A DNA stretch of 64,000 nt, from NCBI GenBank assembly GCA_024114885.1, contig CP099418.1:1860001-1924000 (forward strand), given 5' to 3'. This DNA comes from Septoria linicola (lineage: Eukaryota; Ascomycota; Dothideomycetes; Mycosphaerellales; Mycosphaerellaceae). This document shows, piece after piece, positions 41,977 through 54,213 of this stretch. Each line of letters opens with the position of its first letter. The first letter of the stretch is position 1. The position numbers and the translations under genes are program-made. The notes below the pieces were generated by a model. It saw only the letters and a list, made by a program, of their open reading frames with translations, did no database searches and was not told the origin of the DNA.

Positions 41977-42483
41977 TCACTCCACCTCATCCTCCCAGTT
42001 CTTCATTGCAAGAACTCCTTCTCCATCGCCATCCTGCTGCTCAAATTTCACAGTCTTCGCATGTTCGTACTGCCCTTCTTCCTCGACCTGCAACTCAGCC
42101 ACAACCTCTGCAATCTTCTCCTTGACAGCCGCAGACAAATCTCCATACTGCACACCACCAACTGCTCTCAAGCCCATGGACACTTGTTTCCACGCCTGAG
42201 CATCCCTCAGAGCAAGCTCGTGGACTCGAGTGTATATCGCGAATGGGCTCGATGACAAGTCTCCTGCTGCGTAGAGATTCGGTCCTTTCATCTCGAGGCC
42301 AACGGCTTTGAGCGCATTGATGAACTCGGTGCACACTGTAATACCTTGGAGGCAATTGGCAGGAGACGGGTTGCTGATTGACCGACCACTAAGGTAGGAT
42401 GTGAATCGAGGACGATAGTCGTTACCGATGGCGGTCATGTTTCTAACATCTGCACGATGCGGTTTATCTGATGAAGTCGTCAT
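41977..42483 (-). CDS. Hypothetical protein
   Basis: About 168 residues from the ATG at 42483 (MTTSSDKPHRAD). The frame stays open 50 codons further upstream, but only to a GTG. The protein has an N-terminal polar part, a central segment PANCLQGITVCTEFINALKAVGL with two Cys, then a helical stretch (VHELALRDAQAWKQVSMGLRAVGG) and an acidic, Glu/Gln-rich C-terminus (EVVAELQVEEEGQYEHAK). No signal peptide or membrane segment. I do not recognise the family. The mix of hydrophobic periodicity and an acidic tail looks coding; it could be part of a larger gene whose upstream exon I did not find. Confidence 0.5.
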   Translation of the reverse strand: MTTSSDKPHRADVRNMTAIGNDYRPRFTSYLSGRSISNPSPANCLQGITVCTEFINALKAVGLEMKGPNLYAAGDLSSSPFAIYTRVHELALRDAQAWKQVSMGLRAVGGVQYGDLSAAVKEKIAEVVAELQVEEEGQYEHAKTVKFEQQDGDGEGVLAMKNWEDEVE

Positions 42484-42948
42484 CTGGGGTGTAACGCAAT
42501 CGAGTCCGTGGCCTAGCTTTGGCTGGAAAAGCTGTGTCTGAGGAAAGATGCTCGCTGAATGTTTGTTGTGTATTGACCAGCCGTGTCCTGTTGACTTGAG
42601 CTTTGTGCCTTTCTCCACTAACAACTGTTTCACTTTGACCTTTGCATTAGTCTCTGCATATCACCCTCGCTCTGTAGGGAAGGAAGTGACGCTCAAGTGA
42701 AACATCTCGGTATCAGACGACATCAAGCTCATGCCGCAAAAATGTTCTTCAATATGCCCTCCGAATGTAAGACTATATGCTATGCGCAAATGCTGATGCA
42801 CGCCAAAGATCGGCCGCTCGCTGCAGATTATTACACAACGCTCAAGATGCTGTGACCATGATCTGTACGCGCGACTTGCTGGGTTGACGCTGTACTGTCA
42901 TGCCAATCGTACCTTCCCTCACCCAAGCAGAAAGCAGTAGAAACGTTG
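42484..42948. other. Intergenic region
   Basis: About 460 bp between the hypothetical gene and the 3' end of the glycogenin gene, both on the minus strand. I see no gene. Confidence 0.5.
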
Positions 42949-45694
42949 CTAGAGAGTCTTGTGTTCTTGTGTTGGGCTGAGTGGATCTTCACTCTGAAAG
43001 TCTTCCGCCCCCGCCTCGTCCACGACTACTGCTTCAGTGAAACCCGGCTCGGCGAAGAACACCGATTTGCCTTGATCTCCAGGAAAGCCGCCGGGCATTG
43101 TAGTTGAGCTCGCGGTAGAGCCCGCCTCGATGGTTTCGGCACTTTGTGCAGACTTCACAGATGACGACGTAGCGCTGCTGAATGACCTTTCAGAAAAGCT
43201 CAGTGTCTGAAGTGAGCCATCGAAGCCATGGGAGGTGTTAGCCTCCGTTGACGATACACGTTGGCTGTTCAGGGTGCCCGAGGCGTTGTTTCGCGCATAG
43301 GTTTGCGAGTCGTGGGAACCGTCTTGTGGCATCGAGATTGCCGTCGATGGCATCTCTCGGTTACTCAGTCGCTTTTCGGGGAATTTGAGGTCTCCTGGAC
43401 CGATAAGAGATGTTCTGCGAAGATGCTCGAGCGAGACATCGGGATTCTTGATAGAGAAAATGTTAGCAGATGTCAGAGAATTGAAGTATCGCGCAACGTC
43501 AGCACTGCCCCCGAACAAAGTCGTGCAACATTCTCGTCTTTCTCGCGATGCTGGCAATGTACAGCGTATGTCGAGGTCAGAACTTGAAGAGCGAATGCGT
43601 AAAGACGGCGAGCTGTGGCGAAGCAGATGCCGACGAATAACCACATGTAGGACAACGTACCCAATCGGCCTGGTCAGGTACTCCTTCTGCAGGTGGCAGA
43701 TCTCCTGCTGCATCGCGCTCGTCACCCCAAAATGATCTTCGCTTCGGCGCAGGCGTCACCGGCAGCGATGGGCGCTCAATAGCAGAGGGAAAGTCGGTCA
43801 GTATCAACGACTCTCTTCGCTCGCGAGCATCCTCTACCTGTTGAACCAGGTCCTCAGGATCAGCGCCAGGCGATAGGATACCAGGAGGAGCAGAGTAACC
43901 TGTCGACGGGACATTGGACTGTACGACCTGCACTTGGCCTCGGTTCTTCTGGAATGAGGTCAGAGCCCGAACGTAATTGTTAATGCCATTGACGTCGTCC
44001 CACGCATTCCTATTCTGCGCAAAAGCGGCCCATGGATCAACATCGTTGATTTTGATGGTGGGCGTAGGGGGCTCGGCCCTGGTATTGGACGTGACCTCTA
44101 GCTCATCGATATACGCAGACTCCGATTCGAGCTCGGGCGGTGGTGGCTGCACCTCGTCATCGAGGAAGCGTCGCGTCGGTTTGGGAACTGCCCTCTCTTC
44201 CCACGGGAAGATCGGCTTCGGCTGCTCTTCAGCTTTGCGAACAGCGGGTGGTGGCACTTGATAGTACATATCTCTAGGCGGTTGTGGGTAGGCCTTAGGT
44301 GCCCGGAAAGGAGTTGGGTCTGAATTGAACTCGTAGGTCTGCGAAGGGAAATTGGCAGCTTCTGGCCTGGATTCTATGGGAGGGGCACCTCTAGTAGCAT
44401 CCCATTCCATGTGAGGAGCAGAAAATCTGCGCTGCTCAGAAGTCGGGGCGGGTTGTACACGTCCCTGGTCAATGTTCTCGACAGGTTCTCCTGGTTCGGT
44501 CATGAGCGGGGTCGCTGTTCCTGTGGCATGCTGGTCTTGTGTCGAGCTCGCAGGGTAGCCTGAGGCATAGTACGACTGTGGTGCAGGTTCTTGTGCATTG
44601 GGATTGTGAGCCGGAACGTGATCCCTGACTGCATTCCGCCGGCCATTTGTATACTCTGAAGTCTGGTTGCCATTTCTCAGCATCGCATCTCCTAATGGCG
44701 CTGTCTCACTTGCCGAAACTTGGAAATGTCGATCATATACAGCCCACCATCTGCTGAGCATCTCTTGAAAAGCCCCGGGCGCACCGTGTTCTTCTCTGCC
44801 ACGCTGCCAGGGCTTGTTCTTGCCAATGAAGTGTACCATACTGATTCCGTGCTTCCAGTATCGATATGCCGGCTCGTACTGGTAGTTTGCGCTTGGCGTG
44901 GTGTTGTATGTGAAGCTCAATCTCTTCCACGGGCGATGCTCGTAGTACTGATTGAGCAAGCCCTGATCTGCACCATCGAAGCTGTCTCCAGCATTTGCCA
45001 GCCCGCGAAGAGCATAGTACTCGCCCATGTTTGGTGTGAGCACCATGACACCCGTATTGAAGGCATCTGGCCAACCCACGTCTGGCGCAGCGGCGAAGTT
45101 CTCGGCGATGTCGAAGAGCTCTTCAGGAGCACGTAGGGCAACTACATCGGCATCAATATACACGATCTTGCGGAATTGTGTTTGGCGCCACAGATTGATC
45201 TTGGTGAAGGTGTAGAGCAGATCGGGTCGGTTCATGAGGTAGAGATTGCCTGGGTGCGGGTTGCCAATGGCCTCGACGGGGATGACATAGTTGAAGAGTG
45301 ACTATAGTGGATGTTATTCCTCTGCTGTTGCGAAGGCCGGTGGTATCTGCGATCCTACCTGCAGCTCTTCAATGGTGCTTGTTTGTAGCGAGGTCTGGAC
45401 AATCAGACACGCCAGCTTCTTCGTGGTGCCGCAGTCGCGAAGTGAGTGTGCGAGCACCGCGGCGCCTGCAGGAACATGGTTTTAGTCTCTGTTCGAGTCG
45501 CATACATTCATACCGTGCTGTGTTATTGTTGTTACTGCTTGGGGCGGCGGAGAATTACCGGCAACATAGCTATCGCTGAGAACGAGCTGTCAATCGATCG
45601 GTCAGCTCCCAGCCATGTCTCACCTGGCTGTCGGTCGGTCGTCGCTCTCGGCGTTGCGACTTACCGTGCAGTACACGTCCTCCAAGCCCGCCAT
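42949..45694 (-). CDS. Glycogenin (GT8 self-glucosylating primer)
   Basis: Five exons: 45694-45665, 45586-45559, 45465-45359, 45301-43661 and 43446-42949, about 767 residues. The first exons rebuild the GT8 start (MAGLEDVYCT, LVLSDSYVAGAAVLAHSLRD). Catalytic features: metal-binding DAD at 105-107 (VYIDADVVAL), FNTGVMVL, DGADQGLLNQYY, and the second metal site HFIGKNKPW. Glycogenin glucosylates its own Tyr to prime glycogen synthesis in the cytosol. About 500 residues of disordered, Pro/Ser/Glu-rich sequence follow, typical of filamentous fungi, ending EHKTL. The last intron (43447-43660, 214 nt) is far longer than others here, and the frame reads on for 28 codons into it, so an alternative shorter C-terminus is possible. 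Exons 1 and 2 are only 30 and 28 nt. Confidence 0.92.
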
Positions 45695-46510
45695 CTCTGA
45701 AGGCCCAATGCCTCGCGTGCGTGCGACGGCAGAGAAAGTGGGCGACAGTCGTGAGGGCAGTGATGCTATCCAGACGCGGGATCGCCGAGCGGCTAGAATT
45801 AAACGAACTTCAAGAATCAAGATGCGTCCTTGGGGAAGATGTTGAGGCCACGGGCTTTCATCTCAACCAAATGTGACAACGGCCAATATATTGCTGTCGA
45901 TTCCATCAACGTGAGCCGCTGCACGCGAGTTGCTGCTTCTCCGCTGCTTCATACTGCTATTCTCATATACATGCCCCGGCACTGCAGCTTGCCCGCAATG
46001 CGCATCAAAGCTCCAGGAGCTTGACCCTGCAGGCATTGTATCATCTTCGAGCCTATTTTCAACCATGTGACAGTCTTTTCCCCGCTCGCATCACATCATC
46101 AATGGGCAACAGCAATGTCACACGCATTTCATGACTGCAGCGCTTGATACGACAATAATCATATAGCCTGCTGCAATCCTCTAGGGAGGGGCCGGAGATA
46201 GCTCCTTGCTGAGGCAACTGCTGCCGGTGCTCCAGTAAAGGGGAAAGAACACACGCTATTATAGCCAGAGACATTCATCACTCGCAGTATCGAGGCTACA
46301 GTCTATTGCTTGGAATTTGATCGAGTCAGCAAGGACATGTAGCGTACTTCACCTCAGACTGATCTGCGAGATGGTGGACAGCCCATTTAGAAGCTCACTT
46401 TGCTGCTTATACGAGCGCACTTTAACAGGAGTTGGCGATACTCGAATCAAGCTGGCCACCTGCGCGATCATTGCACTCTTCTGATAATCCTACAACACAC
46501 ACACATTTCT
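45695..46510. other. Intergenic region and glycogenin promoter
   Basis: About 815 bp between the glycogenin start and the 3' end of the next minus-strand gene. I see no supported gene; short frames overlap on both strands. Confidence 0.45.
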
Positions 46511-47038
46511 CTACCCTGAGGTTCCGCCACCTGACGAGCCACCACCGCTCTTCGCTGGGCTGCCTCCACCACTGGTTCGCGAACGGCTGCTTCCTCCGCC
46601 CGTCTCATCCTTGCTCCCTTGTGGCTGATGTTGTTGCTTGTCCGCATTCGTATGACTGATGTCGTGGTTCGCCGGGCTCACATTGAGGGGGTTGTCGCTG
46701 TTCTACACAATTACACACAATCAGCTGCTGGTCGCACCTTGATCGCACATGCGACTCCTGCTAGAGTGCCTATGGAGGGTCTTCAGGCCACCTACCGATC
46801 CACTTTCTTGTCTAGCACTCTCGTGCTGACTCTCAGGACTCGTCTTGCTCGGGTCAAATGCCGTATCCTCTGCTGCTGCTTGTCCATCCCCAGCTGATTT
46901 GCTGTACTCATTCGACGTGGTGTTTATGCTGTCCTTGTCTTGATCGTACTTCGATGGGCTGAATCGCGATACTGAAGTCTGGTGTTGGCGAATATAGCGG
47001 CTCGAAACGAAACCTCGTCGGACAGTACGTGGTAGCAT
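46511..47038 (-). CDS. Small protein with mitochondrial-type N-terminus
   Basis: Two exons, 47038-46796 and 46702-46511, about 144 residues; 93-nt intron GTAGGT...GTGTAG. The N-terminus MLPRTVRRGFVSSRYIRQHQ is Arg-rich without acidic residues, as in mitochondrial targeting sequences. The middle has AFDPSKTSPESQHESA, and the second exon begins NSDNPLNVSPANHDIS, a pairing found in a conserved small fungal protein of unknown function. The C-terminus is Gly/Ser-rich (GGGSPAKSGGGSSGGG). The exon join is phase 0 and brings these two conserved blocks together. Divergent from TYW3 with 278 bp between starts. Confidence 0.75.
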
Positions 47039-47316
47039 TTTGTCGATTATCGTGTCGTAGGATGGCAGAGAAGTTGACAATGACCGGTTAGAAAGTGTTT
47101 TGGCATCGAGACTGTGAACGGCAACTGATTACATCATGCTTACGATCACCTCCTGGTCGCAAGTTCGGCCGCTAATGGAAGTACAAAGTCTGGCACTGGC
47201 CTCTCCATGGCTTCGCAATATTCTGCTGGAAGGACTGACCTTCAACATGCATGTTCGTAGTACGTTGATCTGCGCCACCTCGTATAGCAAGAGAGCCCTC
47301 TGCCGCAAGTCAGATC

Positions 47317-48395
47317 ATGCCCAAGCAAGACGTCTTCGCTGAGAAGAAGCGAAAGATTCTGCAAGAACTGGACAGACCCGATGAATATTATACAGACCTC
47401 TCACCGATAGGATCCGTAGATCCGAATATTCGGCAGCTTGTGGATCAGATCAACCGGACCGACGGCTTCGTTACTACAAGCAGCTGTGCCGGGCGAATAT
47501 CTGTGTTTCTTGAAGGAGCACCAAAAATCAAGGACGAAGAAGATGCGGAAGGCAGAACAGCCTCCTCATCGAACCAAGGCAAAGGTGGCGGCAAATGGCT
47601 GTACGTCTCCCATGATCCTGTACATATCAGCACGTTGCAAGCAGACGGCGCTCTATTGGAGCTCTTCTCTTTGCCAAAGAGTGAAGAGATCTCATGTCCT
47701 TCCTCAAAGGAGCAAGTCAAGTTTGTGCATTTCAAATTTGAACCTATGGTAAGTCTTTGACAGCCGCAATTTTCTTCATCCTTCTGTCTTTCTCATTCCG
47801 TTGCCAGATCCTTCACGTCCTCACCTCTTCCCTTCTCAACGCACAACACTGCTATTCAGCAGCCATGTCTGCTGGCTTTCGCGAATCAGGCATAGCAGGC
47901 ATAGTTGGCTCAGATCCAACACCACATGTTGGAGTCCGCACACAAGGACTCGCTCTCGAAAGCATAATTGCATACCAAGATTCCTCAGAAATGATCCGGC
48001 CAATGGTGACGGAGAAGTACCTCAGGACTCTGCTAGAAGTTGCAAATCAGCGGTTCGTGGCCAATGACGAACGTAAGTCACGTTTTGCGCAGCATCTGTT
48101 TCGCAGCAGAGAAGTAGCACCGAAGATAGGGGACAGCGGTGAATGGGAATCTGCGGAAGTACGGAGAGAACGCAAGCGTGCTGAGGGATTGAGGAGGAGA
48201 GCAGAGGTGCAAAGGCAGCAACAGCAACGGACAGAGACGTCAGAGAGGGAGGAAGATGGTCCACATCTCGGCATAGGAGCTCTAGGCGATCACACAAGCG
48301 ATCCAAAGGGTGATCCACTGCCCACAACGAAGCCCAAGATGTTGGGTGAGCGAGGCCATGGTCCTGTAGTGCATCCCAAAAAGCCGGAAGCATAA
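47317..48395 (+). CDS. TYW3: tRNA wybutosine-synthesizing protein 3 (TYW3)
   Basis: Two exons, 47317-47748 and 47808-48395, about 339 residues; 59-nt intron GTAAGT...TGCCAG. TYW3 methylates N4 of the wybutosine precursor 7-(aminocarboxypropyl)-demethylwyosine at position 37 of tRNA-Phe, using SAM. Diagnostic blocks: INRTDGFVTTSSCAGRISVF near 47-66, GGKWLYVSHDP, FVHFKFEPMILHVLTSSL across the splice, AGFRESGI, and VGVRTQGLALE. The C-terminal 100 residues are basic and disordered, with a Gln run (VQRQQQQRTETS). Core length fits yeast Tyw3. The short read-through after FEPM (VSL, stop) is intron. Confidence 0.94.
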
Positions 48396-48862
48396 AATAC
48401 CTGCTGTCCAGCTTGCGAATCACAATTGCATAGGGCTTCAGACGAGACATAATGAACGCGAAGCGCATCGCACAGCTGCTGTAGAGGCCGTTCTTGGACC
48501 TTGGAAACTCGAGTTTCAGTAAACCTTCGCATTTTTGCATTCTTGCATATCTGACTGTGCTACAGGGCGTCTGTCTTCGGAACAGAGCCGCGAGAACGAG
48601 ACGAGTCGTCTCTTATGCAACCCCTGGCCACAACTTCATGGTGTCCGGCATACCACGTAGTATCTATGTTGTGCAATCCCACTCTTTTGAAGAGGAGCGG
48701 GTCAGTCCAGTCCAGTCCAGAGCAGGGACGGGCGAGTGGCAAATCCGATAGAGTAAGGGTATCATTTAGGCAGCTGGCGCCAGTTGCAATAGACTGGCCG
48801 AGAAAGCAGTATCCAGAGACAAGCGTTGATCAACCATGACGCTGGCAGTAATGGTCGTTGAA
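48396..48862. other. Convergent intergenic region
   Basis: About 470 bp between TYW3 (+) and the methyltransferase (-) 3' ends. A short tandem run of AGTCC units lies near 48701-48720. No gene is seen. Confidence 0.5.
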
Positions 48863-51181
48863 TCAATCATCAAGGCTAAGGATATCTGGCTTCCAACCAG
48901 CAATTTCCTTGTCGGTCTTGCGCAGCGCTTCCTTCATTGCTGCAAAATATGGGGCTGCTGCTGCTGGAGGCACAGCGTCGCCAGCCATTGCCATCGCTTT
49001 GGTGCGTGTGGGGGGCCCGTCGCCTTCGTCGCCGACGTACTCGTAACGGTCAGGAAAGCCTTGGAGTCGCAAGGTCTCTCGAACGGTGAATCTGCGCCGC
49101 CCACTTGGATGTAGCGCTAGAGGGCCACAAGTTGCGATGAGATGCTGCAGTGGCTTGTCCCACTCTGCAATTGGCTGATTACCACCCGTGTAGCTCGCCT
49201 CAAGTTCTGCAGGGTTGTGCATCGTTGCCCAAGTCGGGATATTCGCGATTGCTTGCCTGACTGTCACATATGGTAGCAGTCCGGACCCTGGCGGACCATG
49301 AGTGGCTTCTGGAAACTCCGGCATTTGTTGTCCAGGGCTGTACGGTGTCAGTCTATTGCTACGGGACCAGGTGAAAGCATCGTGCACTTACCATGCTGCG
49401 AAAATGATGAGTCTCTTGCGTCGTTGCGCATTGCTGGTGTCTGCGAAGTTGATGATACGCCACTCAACACTGAAGCCAATCTGGATAAATTGACATATGA
49501 ACATATGCCACTCTCTTTCATGCTTTTGAATTGCGCAAAACCCTGGGGTTTGCTCGAAACTCATCAGACGAGACCCGAACTTCTTGGCCGCTGCTTCGAC
49601 CATGTATGCAGAGGCATAGTTTGCGTCATCATCTTTCCCTGGTGTAGTGTGCAAAGGCGACCAGAATCGGCATGGGTTTGAGGAGTGTATGATGTCGCAG
49701 ATGATCTGTCCCACCTTCGCGTTCATGATGAATGTGCCCACGTCCTCAAGAATAGTTCGGCATTGCCGATGGTTGCGTTGATGAGATCTGACCGCGCATT
49801 TCTTGATGTCTACTGCGACATCAACGCTAAGGCCAGCCTTCTTGGCAGCTTCTGATGCGCCTCCACTGCCAGCGAACAGGTCCATCACCACGCCTATGAG
49901 CTGTCGCTCAACACGCTTCAGTGACAATTTGCGCTTTCTTGGGGTGATCATGAGTTCGGACGACACAGTCCGTCCCGAGGATCCGGCCTGGCGGATGTCC
50001 TTCCGAGCACCTCCGGCTTGCTCTGGATGCAGGCTGCTCGTCCCGCTTGTTTTGCGTTTCTTACTTGACAGAGTCGCAGTGTCTTCGATCTCATCGTCAA
50101 TGGTCAAGTCGACGACGAATCGACTCATTCTGCTGCTTGATTTGGGCGTCACATTGAGGTTGTCACCTCTTCCAGAACTTTGCTGATCGGGAATTGTTTC
50201 TGGTGCGCGTGATGCACGAAACCATTGCTTAACTAGCTGAGGTTTTGCTCTGCGGTACTTCAGGTCTGCCTCTTCGGGTTCGAGTATGTAGAAGGCGTTG
50301 GAGTGAAGCTTGACTTGCCCTCGATCTTTCTTGAAAAGTTTGACTGACTTATATCGGCACACTAAACGGCCTTCTTCAGATACAGCGCTCTGTGTAGGCA
50401 GAATGTAGTGCAATTCGCCGTTGACCCATTTCTTCTCACACCATTTTGCGACCTGATCGGGATAATCGCGAAAGGAGAAGTCTGGAAAAGCAGCATTGGT
50501 GAAGACGATCTCACGAACACAACTGAATGTGGTCAGGCTCCGGTCTTCTAGGCCAGCTACCAGGTGTGGACGACCATCGTCCATCGGCATCAGCACGATA
50601 GCGACCAGCTCATTCGTCCTGAAAGGAAAGAATCCGTTCATTGCTTTGTACCGGCGAAGCAATATCCCACGAACAGAGTACGCCTCGTCGCTGTGTCGGT
50701 CCAGCTCCTTGTTTCGAATAATGTAGACGACTCGCAAGAAATCCCCGTCGCAGAGCTCGATGTTAGTTCCAGCGGTGATAACGGCACCACCGCTGTGACA
50801 AACACTTTCCACCAGCTCGTGGTTCGCGGGTACTTCTTTGGCGATGCGATGATAGGTGGCTTCTTCATACTCCTGCCGGGTCACTTCTTGTAATTCGAGG
50901 TCGTCATTCATCTCGTCCTCCATATCGATCTCGTTCATGTTCAGCTCGTCGAGCGCGGCTGCCGTCGCAGTTCTTGGCGACTCAGTCTCCTGTTGTGCTC
51001 TGCCTTTGCCTTTTGGACGCCGGCGTGGTGGCGGCACAGCCTCATCGTCGCTTATCTCGATGATCTCGGGCTTGAGCGACATAGTCCGGGAGCTGCACGC
51101 TGATGGCGGAGATGAGTTGCGCTTCCTTGTCGAAAGGTTGAGCGTGCTCTGGACTGTGCCGCCAGCAAAGAGGCCTCCCAT
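48863..51181 (-). CDS. RID-like C5-cytosine DNA methyltransferase
   Basis: Two exons, 51181-49392 and 49337-48863, about 754 residues; 54-nt intron GTAAGT...GTACAG. A disordered N-terminus with IEISDDE precedes a BAH-like region (ELCDGDFLRVVYIIRNK). The catalytic domain has motif I MDLFAGSGGASEAAKKAG near 430, motif IV SSNPCRFWSPLHT near 500 with the catalytic Cys, motif VI as FEQTPG near 545, motif VIII QRRKRLIIFAA, motif IX RRFTVRETLRLQGFP and motif X GDAVPP. EQT instead of ENV is typical of the fungal RID/Masc1 group, needed for repeat-induced point mutation in Neurospora. Oddities: motif IV reads NPC rather than PPC, and motif X GDAVPP rather than GNAVPP. Start MGGLFAGG is chosen; MSLKPEIIEI at 51082 is an alternative. 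Confidence 0.88.
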
Positions 51182-52376
51182 CTTTGCAATGGGCTGCTGT
51201 TTGCTGCACTGCTTGTAGAAACGCCTTGAGCCACTAGCTATTTCGCGCACCAACCAGCGAGTGCTGCTTGAATGTCAATGATGTGCGGAAAGTTGCAATT
51301 CGCCAGAAAGATGCACATAATGCAAACCTCACATCGCGAAACTCATGTTGTGTCGACCAATGAGCGTCGATCTGTGAGGTTACACAGAGCTTCGGCTGTC
51401 TGCATGCAGCCTTTGTTCGTGCCGCTGTCGGTTAGTGACAAACGGAGCGCTCGTGAAAGAAGAGTGTTCGCGTGGAAACGAGAGTCTTGTAATGCGCTGC
51501 GACAAAGGAGGAAGACAAAGATCAACAGGGCGATGGGGAATTGAAGACAATGTGATTAGAGCACGAGTGGAGCTGCTCTGCTGAGGCCGAGTAATGGCAG
51601 ACGAGATGAGGCAAGGTGAGGTAGACACTTATACCGATGCTTGCATGATTCTTAACCCTGGTCTACTTGTAGTACCTTTGCCTCCATAGCTTCTCTTGAT
51701 GCGAGTCCAGACGCGTGCATGAGATCGGTCCATCGTGCCTGCGCGTGGAGTCGGTTCCGTACTTTGAGAAGCGCTGTCGCATAGCTGAGATGTCTGTTGC
51801 GAGATTGTGCTGTTCTTGAGCGATGGGAACGCGTGTTTCAATATTGAAGAGACGCGTCTCGTGAAGACGTTGGACCATCAGAGAGTGAAGTGATGTGGGC
51901 GGAAGTCGCATCCTCGGCGACCGGAGCGCCATCGGCCGGCATCACTTTTACTGCAAAACTTTGAAGCTCTTTTCATCCTAGAACAATGTATCGGAACGAC
52001 AGTTTTACCAGTCACGCGACTCTCCAGCGCAGGCGTAGCCTCTGCGATGCATTATTACGCCTAAATCAGTGCGGGCTGTACTCGACGACTCCGCGACAAT
52101 CGTCCTTTAGACACCCCGCGAACCACATCCCACCCTAGTAGTGAGGAGAAAAAAACACCCAGGTCAAGTATGTCCCGCTCTCTCACTTCAGCGATATCAT
52201 GATGAATTTGGTTTCCAAATAGATGTTAGACTTAGCCGTCGTGGCATGAAACACCAATACTGATTTATAGCAAATCCGCTCACTTATCGAGTCACCAAAG
52301 CTCAAGTAGCGATATGCTAACAGCTTCGGCCTTGCAGTTTTAATACCCTCTACCACGACTCTCGACAACCCTCAAG
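51182..52376. other. Intergenic region with a possible small gene
   Basis: About 1.2 kb between the divergent methyltransferase (-) and ADE4 (+) genes. Apart from a doubtful 89-codon minus frame at 51663-51932 I see no gene. The part next to ADE4 should contain its promoter. Confidence 0.45.
51663..51932 (-). CDS. Doubtful small ORF
   Basis: An ATG-started frame of 89 codons, rich in Arg, His and Gln (MALRSPRMRLPPTSLHSL at the start, LWRQRYYK at the end). It has no signal peptide, membrane segment or motif I recognise. Its length could arise by chance in this GC content. Listed so the region is not left blank. Confidence 0.2.
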   Translation of the reverse strand: MALRSPRMRLPPTSLHSLMVQRLHETRLFNIETRVPIAQEQHNLATDISAMRQRFSKYGTDSTRRHDGPISCTRLDSHQEKLWRQRYYK

Positions 52377-54213
52377 ATGTGTGGAATCCTCGCAGTCATT
52401 CTGGCTAGCCAGAGCGCCGATGCGGCGCCTGAGCTTCACCAGGCCTTGTACTGTATGTTTGACGCACTCGAACGAGCCTGGATCGGTCACTGACTTCTGC
52501 AAAGACCTCCAACATCGTGGTCAAGATGCGTGTGGTATTGCCACTTGCTCAAAAGGTGGAAAGATGTACCAGTGCAAAGGCAATGGTTTGGCCTCCAAGG
52601 TCTTCCAGGAAGGACGTCGAGTGGTCGACCTGCCCGGCTACATGGGACTGGCACACTTGAGATACCCAACAGCCGGCAGCAGTGCCAACTCGGAAGCGCA
52701 GCCATTCTACGTCAACTCGCCGTACGGCATTTGCATGACTCACAATGGCAATCTGATCAATGCGCCAGAACTCAAGGAGTACCTCGATCAGGTCGCACAC
52801 AGGCACATTAACACCGAATCTGATAGCGAGCTGATGTTGAACGTCTTCGCCGACGAGCTCAACGAGACGGGCAAGGCCAGAATCAACTCGGAAGATTGCT
52901 TCACTGCTTTGGAGCGCATGTACCAGAGATGCAAGGGCGGTTGGGCATGCACTGCCATGTTGACTGGATTCGGTCTGATTGGCTTTCGCGACGCATACGG
53001 CATTCGTCCAATGGTAATCGGAGAGAGGCAGTCGGAAGACGTGGAAGGAGGCATGGACTACATGATGGCTTCCGAATCTGTTGCACTGGACCAGAACGGC
53101 TACACGAATGTCCAGGATATCCTTCCTGGCCAGGCTGTGATCATTGAGAAGGGCAAGAAGCCAGTCTTCCGCCAAGTCTCTCCACAAATGGCCTATGCAC
53201 CCGACATCTTCGAGTATGTCTACTTTGCACGACCAGAGAGTATCATCGATGGCATCTCAGTCTACCGCAGCCGGCAGCTCATGGGATACCGCTTGGCGGA
53301 GACCATTCAGAAGCAGCTATCACCGGAAGAGCTGCGAGACATCGATGCTGTTATTCCACTTCCAGAGACTGCTCTGGTCTCTGCATACGCCGTCAGCAAG
53401 CACCTGAAGAAGCCTTATTGCCAGGGCTTCATCAAGAATCGATACATCTTCCGCACATTCATCATGCCTTCGCAGCGCGCTCGTCAACGAGGCGTACGCG
53501 CGAAGCTCAATGCTCTGCCCATCGAGTTCAAGGGCAAGAATGTACTTCTGGTGGACGACAGTATCGTTCGTGGCACCACATCCCGGGAGATTGTACGCAT
53601 GGCAAGAGAAGCTGGCGCCAACAAGGTCTACTTCAGCAGCTGTGCACCGCCCATCACGCACTCGCACATTTATGGTATCGATCTGGCTAGCAAAGATGAG
53701 CTTGTCGCCCATCAGCGGACGGTCGACGACATTGCCAAGCACATCGGCGCTGATGGTGTGATTTACCAGAGTCTGAACGACCTCAAAGAAGTATGTGCGC
53801 AAGACAGCCCACGCGAGAAGCAAGAGTTCGAGGTCGGCGTCTTCTGTGGCAAATACGTCACGCCCGTAGATGACACATACTTTGACCATCTAGAACGCAT
53901 CCGCGGCGAGACGAAGAAGATGAAGGTAATGGAGAAAGCCATGCAAGCATTGTCCATGGGCAACGCCGAGCCAGAGCAAGTCAAAATGGCCGTCAACGGC
54001 GTAGCAGTCGCAGAGAGCGGCGAAGTGGTAGCTCGCGATTCCGGCTCAGACGGCGAAGGCCGCGTGCCCAAGAAAGAGCGTGTCGACCGTCTCTCTCAAG
54101 GCAACAGCTTCTCTAGCCCTCGACCAACACTCAACGGCGTCAACGGCGAGAAGCAGCACGACAGCCAAGATATGGGCCTACACAATATCGCGGACCACGA
54201 CGGCCAAGCATAG
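52377..54213 (+). CDS. ADE4: Amidophosphoribosyltransferase
   Basis: Two exons, 52377-52452 and 52505-54213, about 594 residues; 52-nt intron GTATGT...CAAAG. The enzyme makes 5-phosphoribosylamine from PRPP and glutamine, the committed step of purine synthesis. The N-terminus [12 protein letters not shown] gives the Ntn-hydrolase nucleophile Cys2 after Met removal; the splice rebuilds [31 protein letters not shown] (here [13 protein letters not shown]) and THNGNL follow. The phosphoribosyltransferase half has the PRPP loop [18 protein letters not shown] near 373 and [15 protein letters not shown]. The C-terminal 80 residues are a disordered extension. Without exon 1 the frame would start at an unrelated ATG and lack the essential Cys. 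Confidence 0.96.

Noticed and set aside
48701..48720. Tandem AGTCC units
   Set aside because: Only about three short copies; no sign of function or of a CRISPR-like array.
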